A DNA stretch of 64,000 nucleotides, taken from the NCBI RefSeq assembly GCF_029024305.1, contig NZ_CP118974.1, positions 1,547,069-1,611,068 on the forward strand, given 5' to 3'. Position 1 is the first letter of the stretch. Each line of letters opens with the position of its first letter. The stretch comes from Mammaliicoccus vitulinus. GTDB taxonomy: Bacteria; Bacillota; Bacilli; Staphylococcales; Staphylococcaceae. Positions 59,028 to 64,000 of this stretch are shown here, piece after piece. Made by a program: the position numbers and the translations under genes. The notes below the pieces were generated by a model, which was not told where the DNA came from, did no database searches, and saw nothing but the letters and a program-made list of their open reading frames with translations.

Positions 59028-59527
59028 TAGTCTAATAAACCTTCCATAGGTTCAATCTTAATTGTTTTATGATCAACGTCAACTTGTTTAACAACATCTT
59101 CTATATAAGGTATTAAATATTCTTTATCACCTTTAACGACCCATACATCGTTTGCACCTGTTTCCATAATATCAACTACTCTTCCTAGAGCGTCTTCTTG
59201 AACAAATACAGTACAACCTATAATATCTGCATAATAAAATTCATTTTCTTCAAGTTCAATCGATTCATTTTCTTCATCTTGAAAAATCTTGCAACCTTTT
59301 AAATATTCAATATCATTGATGTTATGAATACCTTCGAAAGTTAGCAAATGAAATTTTTTGTGTATTCTATGTGATGCAATTGTAAAAGGTATTTCTTCAT
59401 TTTTATGCTTCACTTTAATAAGTTGACCTTTTTGAAATCGTTCGTCAGTAAAATCTGAATCAGTAAGTACTTTAACTTCACCTTTAATACCATGTGTATT
59501 GACAATTTTGCCTATTTCAACATTCAT
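59027..59527 (-). CDS. rimM: Ribosome maturation factor RimM
   Basis: Assists 30S head assembly through S19. The 166-residue protein starts [20 protein letters not shown] with GCTVF and a PRC-barrel end ([14 protein letters not shown]). GGAGG lies 9 nt before the ATG at 59527; the open frame upstream lacks a start with a site. A terminator lies just before it, so it needs read-through or its own promoter. Confidence 0.95.
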   Translation of the reverse strand: MNVEIGKIVNTHGIKGEVKVLTDSDFTDERFQKGQLIKVKHKNEEIPFTIASHRIHKKFHLLTFEGIHNINDIEYLKGCKIFQDEENESIELEENEFYYADIIGCTVFVQEDALGRVVDIMETGANDVWVVKGDKEYLIPYIEDVVKQVDVDHKTIKIEPMEGLLD

Positions 59528-59568
59528 TGAGCCAAGCCTCCTCAATTGTTTCTTTATTAACAATAAAA

Positions 59569-59591
59569 AAGAGCACCGCATAGGCACTCTT
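59569..59591 (-). terminator. Hairpin overlapping the khpA stop codon, before rimM
   Basis: AAGAGCACC (59569-59577) pairs with GGCACTCTT (59583-59591) with two wobble pairs, followed on the minus strand by UUUUUUAUUG. It would separate rpsP-khpA from rimM-trmD. Confidence 0.68.
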
Positions 59592-59817
59592 AATTAACTT
59601 CTACAAACACTTTCTTGCCATACTCGTTCATTGAACCAGACACAATTGTACGAATGGCTTTAATCATTCTGCCCTTCTTACCAATAATTCTGCCAATGTC
59701 TTCTTCATGAACGTCTATATTGAACGTAATGCTAGAATCTTGTTCATCTTTAGATATATTGATGTTCTCCGGATAATCTACGAGCGGTACTATAATTGTT
59801 TGTATTAATTTTTCCAA
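59590..59817 (-). CDS. khpA: KH-domain RNA-binding protein KhpA (YlqC)
   Basis: A 75-residue single-KH protein with the binding loop [16 protein letters not shown] (GKKG) at about 42-57. In other Firmicutes it partners KhpB (Jag/EloR) and affects RNA and cell division. The start is TTG 59817; the ribosome site is weak, and it lies 13 bp after rpsP, so coupling is likely. Confidence 0.92.
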   Translation of the reverse strand: MEKLIQTIIVPLVDYPENINISKDEQDSSITFNIDVHEEDIGRIIGKKGRMIKAIRTIVSGSMNEYGKKVFVEVN

Positions 59818-59830
59818 TATAATCTACGCT

Positions 59831-60106
59831 TTACTTAGAAAGTTTAGAATTATGGAATTTCTCCATGATACCTTGAGTTGATAAGATATCACGAACTGTA
59901 TCAGTAGGTTTTGCTCCATCAGCTAACCATTTTAAAGCTAATTCTTCATCAACTTTAATTTCTGCTTCAGGTTTAGCAACTGGATTGTAAGTACCGATTG
60001 GCTCGATAATACGACCATCACGTGGAGAACGTGCATCTGCTACTACTATACGATAAAATGGGTTTCTTTTTGAACCCTTACGTGTTAAACGAATTTTAAC
60101 TGCCAT
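59831..60106 (-). CDS. rpsP: 30S ribosomal protein S16
   Basis: A 91-residue small-subunit protein, [21 protein letters not shown], with the family block [19 protein letters not shown]. The ATG at 60106 follows GGAG at 10 nt; a TTG two codons upstream is less likely. First gene of rpsP-khpA, after the ffh terminator. Confidence 0.96.
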   Translation of the reverse strand: MAVKIRLTRKGSKRNPFYRIVVADARSPRDGRIIEPIGTYNPVAKPEAEIKVDEELALKWLADGAKPTDTVRDILSTQGIMEKFHNSKLSK

Positions 60107-60224
60107 TTTCAAAAAACTCCTTACTCATTTATAATTTCTTTTCTACAAGTAAATACTATAACAGGATATAAATTGTTTGTAAAGTGTTTTCTCTTTACCA
60201 ATTTAAATTTCATTTAAAAAAGAA

Positions 60225-60267
60225 GAACGATGGCGATTATAAAACACGTTTATATCGCACATCGTTC
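60225..60267 (-). terminator. Intrinsic terminator of ffh
   Basis: GAACGATG (60225-60232) pairs with CATCGTTC (60260-60267), extended by inner GCGAT/TCGC and TATAAA/TTTATA pairs, followed by a U-rich tail on the minus strand. Confidence 0.87.
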
Positions 60268-60281
60268 ACTGTAATCCTTTG

Positions 60282-61646
60282 TTAAAATGGTAAATTCATA
60301 CCTTGGAATGGATTACTACCTTTTTTGCCTTTTTTACCTTTTTTATTGCTACCTGTAAATTGTTTCATCATTTTTTTCATATCGCCAAATTGTTTAATCA
60401 ATCTATTGACTTCTTGTAATGTTCTACCAGAACCTTTTGCAATACGACGTTTTCTAGATACGTTTAAAATTTCTGGATTATTTCTTTCTTCTAAAGTCAT
60501 AGAACGAATAATCGCTTGAACATTGTCAATTTGTTTAGGGTCCATGTTAGCATTTTTCATGCCTTTCATCTTGTTAGCCCCAGGAATCATATTCATAAGA
60601 TCATCTATTGAACCGAGTCCCTTTACTTGTTCCAATTGTTCTAGGAAATCATCAAAAGTAAATGAAGAAGTTCTCATTTTCTTTTCTAATTCTTTAGCTT
60701 TCGTTTCATCTACGCCTTGTTGCGCTTTTTCAATTAAACTTAAAACGTCACCCATACCTAAAATTCTTGATGCCATACGTTCTGGGTGGAATATTTCAAG
60801 GCCATCTAGTTTCTCACTCATACCTATAAACTTAATTGGCTTGTTCGTTACAGAACGAATTGAAAGTGCAGCACCACCACGAGTATCGCCATCTAATTTA
60901 GTAAGCGTAACACCAGACACATCTAATGTGTTATCAAATGATTCAGCTACATTTACTGCATCTTGACCAGTCATTGAGTCAACAACCAACATAATTTCGT
61001 CAGGATTAGATACTTCTTTAACATCTACAAGTTCATTCATAAGTGTTTCATCAATATGCAGACGACCTGCTGTATCAATGATTACGAAATCTAAATGCTC
61101 TTCTTTAGCATACTTCAAAGCATTCTCGGTGATTTCTTTAGGACTCACTTGATCACCTTCTGTATAGACAGGTACATCAATTTGTTTACCAACTGTTTGT
61201 AATTGTTCAATAGCTGCTGGTCTATAAACATCACATGCTACAAGTAATGGCTTTTTGTTATATTGCTTTCTCATTAACAATGCAAGTTTACCTGCAGTAG
61301 TTGTTTTACCTGCACCTTGTAAACCTACCATCATGACTACTGTTGGTGGCTTACTGCTCATATTAATTTTACTGTTTTCTCCACCCATCAACGACGTTAA
61401 TTCGTCCTGAACAATTTTGATAACTTGTTGACCTGGTGTTAAAGATTGCATGACATCTGCACCTAATGCACGTTCAGATACTGTGTTAACGAAAGTTTTA
61501 ACGACTTTAAAGTTAACATCTGCCTCTAACAATGCTAATCGCACTTCGCGCATCATAGCTTTAATATCTTGTTCTGTAACTTTACCTTTACCTTTGATGC
61601 GTTGCATCGTGGCTTGAAGTCTTTCGGACAACCCTTCAAATGCCAT
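60282..61646 (-). CDS. ffh: Signal recognition particle GTPase Ffh (SRP54)
   Basis: Binds signal sequences on ribosomes and targets them to FtsY. The 454-residue protein has the N domain, the G domain with GLQGAGKTTTAGKLA (about 106-120), DTAGRLH and TKLDGDTRGG, and the Met-rich M domain (about 300-435) ending in a Lys/Gly tail. ATG 61646 follows GGAGGAG. It lies 12 bp after ylxM in ftsY-ylxM-ffh. Confidence 0.97.
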   Translation of the reverse strand: MAFEGLSERLQATMQRIKGKGKVTEQDIKAMMREVRLALLEADVNFKVVKTFVNTVSERALGADVMQSLTPGQQVIKIVQDELTSLMGGENSKINMSSKPPTVVMMVGLQGAGKTTTAGKLALLMRKQYNKKPLLVACDVYRPAAIEQLQTVGKQIDVPVYTEGDQVSPKEITENALKYAKEEHLDFVIIDTAGRLHIDETLMNELVDVKEVSNPDEIMLVVDSMTGQDAVNVAESFDNTLDVSGVTLTKLDGDTRGGAALSIRSVTNKPIKFIGMSEKLDGLEIFHPERMASRILGMGDVLSLIEKAQQGVDETKAKELEKKMRTSSFTFDDFLEQLEQVKGLGSIDDLMNMIPGANKMKGMKNANMDPKQIDNVQAIIRSMTLEERNNPEILNVSRKRRIAKGSGRTLQEVNRLIKQFGDMKKMMKQFTGSNKKGKKGKKGSNPFQGMNLPF

Positions 61647-61658
61647 AAATTTCTCCTC

Positions 61659-61994
61659 CTATTCAAGAATTTCTAAGCGTTCTATTGCTTGCTTAAGTTC
61701 TTGATTATCTCCTGACAACCTTTTTAATTCATCAATAATCGATTGTCTTTCTTTAAATTTATTAAAGAGTTGTAATTTCGTTTCATACTCTTCTAATAAT
61801 TCATCTGTTCGCTTTATATTATCATATACTGCTTGTCGACTCACATGAAAAGTCTCTGCAATTTCACTAAGTGCATAATCTTGTAAATAATACAACTCTA
61901 GATAATTGCGTTGTTTTTCTGTTAATAATCCTTGATAAAAATCAAATAAGTAATTCATTCTCATCGTTTTAACAAGTTCGTTATTTTCCGTCAT
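61659..61994 (-). CDS. ylxM: YlxM, helix-turn-helix protein associated with SRP
   Basis: A 111-residue protein, [21 protein letters not shown]..., with a sigma-region-4-like helix-turn-helix ([22 protein letters not shown], in part). In streptococci and relatives YlxM modulates SRP GTPase activity. The ATG at 61994 lies within the end of ftsY (14-bp overlap), so translation is coupled; the longer reading from 62042 has no site. Confidence 0.93.
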   Translation of the reverse strand: MTENNELVKTMRMNYLFDFYQGLLTEKQRNYLELYYLQDYALSEIAETFHVSRQAVYDNIKRTDELLEEYETKLQLFNKFKERQSIIDELKRLSGDNQELKQAIERLEILE

Positions 61995-63153
61995 TATGAT
62001 CAACTTCTTCAGTAGTATTTTCAACAGACTCATTTGAATCAATCATGTCTGCGAATAATCCGTAAACATAACTTTCCGCATCAAATGGCTGTAAGTCATC
62101 TAATTTTTCGCCTAGCCCAACAAATTTTACCGGAATCTGCAATTCATTACGTATCGCTAATACAATACCACCTTTAGCAGTACCGTCAAGTTTTGTTAGT
62201 ACAATACCTGTAACTTGCGTAACTTCTTTAAATGATTTTGCTTGAGACAATGCGTTTTGTCCAGTTGTAGCATCTAAAGCTAATAATACTTCATGTGGTG
62301 CACCAGGTATATTACGGTCAATAACTTTTCTTACCTTCTGCAATTCATTCATTAAGTTTGCTTTATTTTGCAATCTTCCTGCAGTATCACAGATTAATAT
62401 ATCAGCGCCTCTACTTTTGGCAGCATTCACAGCGTCATACATAACAGCTGCAGGATCAGAACCTTCTTTTTGGCTAATAACTTCAACGCCAACTCTATCT
62501 CCCCATACTTTCAGCTGCTCAATAGCTCCGGCACGGAATGTATCACCAGCTGCTAATACGACTTTCTTGCCTTCTAGCTTATAACGGTGTGCTAATTTAC
62601 CTATCGTTGTTGTTTTTCCAACACCATTAACGCCAACCATTAATATAACATTTAATCGATCATCTTCAATATTCATACGGTCCAATTCTTCATCATCTTG
62701 AACATAAATATCTACTATTTTTTCAACAATAACTTCTCTTAACTCTTCAGTTTCAGTAATATTTTGGCGTTTAGCTTCCATGCGTAGCTCGTCTACCAAT
62801 TCCATAACTGTGTTAAAGCCGACGTCGGCTTGTATTAACATTTCTTCTAATGCTTCAAAAAAATCTTCGTCAACTTTTCTATACGTTGCTAATAAATCAT
62901 TTAATTTATTTTGGAAATTCTCTCTAGATTTTTCAAGACCTTGTTTAAATTTCGCACCAAGTTGTTCAGATTCCCATTCTTCAAATTCATCTAATGACAT
63001 TAAGCCATCATCAAATTGTACAGCTTCAGGATTTTCTTTTTCATTTGATTCAGGTGGTAAATCTTGAACTGGTTTTTCTTCTTGTGTTTCTAGTTCGTTT
63101 TTCGTTTCATCACTCGGAGAAAATTTATTCTTTAATCGTTTAAAAAAACTCAT
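61981..63153 (-). CDS. ftsY: Signal recognition particle receptor FtsY
   Basis: Membrane-side partner of Ffh. The 390-residue protein has a Glu-rich acidic N-terminal region (about 12-70) that contacts the membrane or SecYEG, then the NG domain with [15 protein letters not shown] (about 172-186), DTAGRLQNK and [10 protein letters not shown]. The start overlaps the smc stop by 4 bp (ATGA), with GGAGG upstream. Confidence 0.96.
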   Translation of the reverse strand: MSFFKRLKNKFSPSDETKNELETQEEKPVQDLPPESNEKENPEAVQFDDGLMSLDEFEEWESEQLGAKFKQGLEKSRENFQNKLNDLLATYRKVDEDFFEALEEMLIQADVGFNTVMELVDELRMEAKRQNITETEELREVIVEKIVDIYVQDDEELDRMNIEDDRLNVILMVGVNGVGKTTTIGKLAHRYKLEGKKVVLAAGDTFRAGAIEQLKVWGDRVGVEVISQKEGSDPAAVMYDAVNAAKSRGADILICDTAGRLQNKANLMNELQKVRKVIDRNIPGAPHEVLLALDATTGQNALSQAKSFKEVTQVTGIVLTKLDGTAKGGIVLAIRNELQIPVKFVGLGEKLDDLQPFDAESYVYGLFADMIDSNESVENTTEEVDHNDGK

Positions 63154-64000
63154 GATTGTAATGCCTCCAATTCTTCATCTTTAATTGATTTTAAATTAAC
63201 ACTCACAAGTTTAGAAATGCCTGCTTCTTGCATCGTCACACCATATAAACTATCAGCATACGACATCGTACCTTTTCTATGTGTTATTACGATAAATTGC
63301 GTTTCTGCTTTTAATTTATTTAAATATTCAGCATATCTAATTACATTTTGTTCATCAAGTGCCGCTTCCACTTCATCAAGTATAACAAACGGCGCAGTTC
63401 TTGCTTTCAATATCGCAAATAGTAAACTAATTGCCGATAAAGCTCGTTCCCCACCACTTAACAATGATAAATATTGTCTGTTTTTACCTGGAGGTTGAAC
63501 GACAATTTCAACACCTGCATCTAAAACGTCCTTATCAGTAAGCTGTAATTCAGCTCTTCCACCATTAAATAGAGACTTAAATACATTGCCGAAATGATGA
63601 TTAACTTCATCAAATGTTTCTTTAAACCTTGTTGATACTTCACTATCCATTTCTAAAATGACTTGTTCTAATGTTTCTTTAGCTTCTAACAAATCAGTTC
63701 TTTGATCACTTAAGAAAGTATATCTTTCATTGACTTCTTTAAATTGATCAATAGCATTCATGTTTACATGACCTAATTCATCAATAGACATCTTAGTTAA
63801 TTTCACAGTTTTTCTAGCTTCTGAAATATCTTCAGGCATTTCATAGAGTGACTGTGCTTTTTCAAATGTAAGTTGATATGTTTCATTTAAATGCGTCAGT
63901 TGATGTTCAATCATAATATCAATTTTAGAATGTTTACTCACCATATCTTGTAATCCAGTTTCTATACCCGAAATACTTTGATGTAATGATTGTGTATCTT
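63150..64000 (-). CDS. smc: Chromosome segregation protein SMC, C-terminal part, cut by the window edge
   Basis: About 283 C-terminal residues of the condensin ATPase. Visible are the end of the coiled coil, the ABC signature LSGGERALSAISLLFAI (about 600 bp from the edge), Walker B with the catalytic Glu (VILDEVEAALDE) and the switch ITHRKGT. The frame is open to base 64000, so the break is the window edge. It precedes ftsY, as in Bacillus and Staphylococcus. Confidence 0.97.
   Translation of the reverse strand, partial: DTQSLHQSISGIETGLQDMVSKHSKIDIMIEHQLTHLNETYQLTFEKAQSLYEMPEDISEARKTVKLTKMSIDELGHVNMNAIDQFKEVNERYTFLSDQRTDLLEAKETLEQVILEMDSEVSTRFKETFDEVNHHFGNVFKSLFNGGRAELQLTDKDVLDAGVEIVVQPPGKNRQYLSLLSGGERALSAISLLFAILKARTAPFVILDEVEAALDEQNVIRYAEYLNKLKAETQFIVITHRKGTMSYADSLYGVTMQEAGISKLVSVNLKSIKDEELEALQS

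Noticed and set aside
60523..60966. 147-codon plus-strand frame inside ffh
   Set aside because: Antisense shadow of the ffh coding sequence, with Ser/Ile-rich composition typical of such shadows.

Overview
The window is a stretch of a low-G+C Firmicute chromosome, almost certainly from the Staphylococcaceae (Staphylococcus or a close relative such as Mammaliicoccus). PolC, TopA, CodY, HslU, NusA, RimP, RbfA and TruB resemble the Staphylococcus aureus proteins almost residue for residue, and the gene order from smc to pnp follows the staphylococcal order. I cannot name the species from sequence alone.

Nearly everything reads on the minus strand. In transcription order (right to left) the core runs: smc (cut by the window edge)-ftsY-ylxM-ffh; rpsP-khpA-rimM-trmD; rplS; rbgA-rnhB; sucC-sucD; dprA; topA; trmFO; xerC-hslV-hslU-codY; rpsB-tsf; pyrH-frr; uppS-cdsA-dxr-rseP-proS; polC; rimP-nusA-ylxR-ylxQ-infB; rbfA; truB-ribF; rpsO; pnp (cut by the left edge). 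This block combines translation, RNA maturation, protein targeting, isoprenoid and phospholipid synthesis, the replicative polymerase, the TCA step succinyl-CoA to succinate, and the CodY regulator.

Accessory DNA interrupts the core at three places. (1) About 3.5-8.8 kb, between rbfA and truB: a tight five-gene operon of glycerate kinase, a DASS/SLC13 carrier, an OmpR-type response regulator, a histidine kinase and a membrane-anchored PepSY protein. (2) About 9.3-20.7 kb, between infB and rbfA, genes that normally adjoin: an alpha/beta hydrolase with a DoxX-like membrane protein, a LysE-type exporter, an rpiR / PTS EIICB / MalY-PatB cluster, a GNAT acetyltransferase, an arsRBC arsenic operon, a small divergent membrane protein, and a complete IS1182-family element. 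(3) About 51.3-57.7 kb, between rbgA and rplS on the plus strand: a CsbB-like glycosyltransferase and two YfhO-like giant membrane proteins, probably a cell-surface glycosylation module.

The sequence also shows regulation: promoters in front of rpsO, rbfA, lysE, arsR, rimP, rpsB, xerC, trmFO, topA, sucC and rplS; leader structures before rpsO, rpsB and rplS; a hairpin between the rimP promoter and rimP that fits NusA autoregulation; CcpA (cre) sites at sucC and the PTS gene; a 20-bp perfect inverted repeat covering the PTS gene's ribosome binding site; and many intrinsic terminators. No tRNA, rRNA or CRISPR array was seen. I found no wholly new system. The most unusual items are the PTS leader repeat, the structured DNA in the IS element, the flipped-loop hairpins around the second yfhO, and the embedded two-component/PepSY operon.
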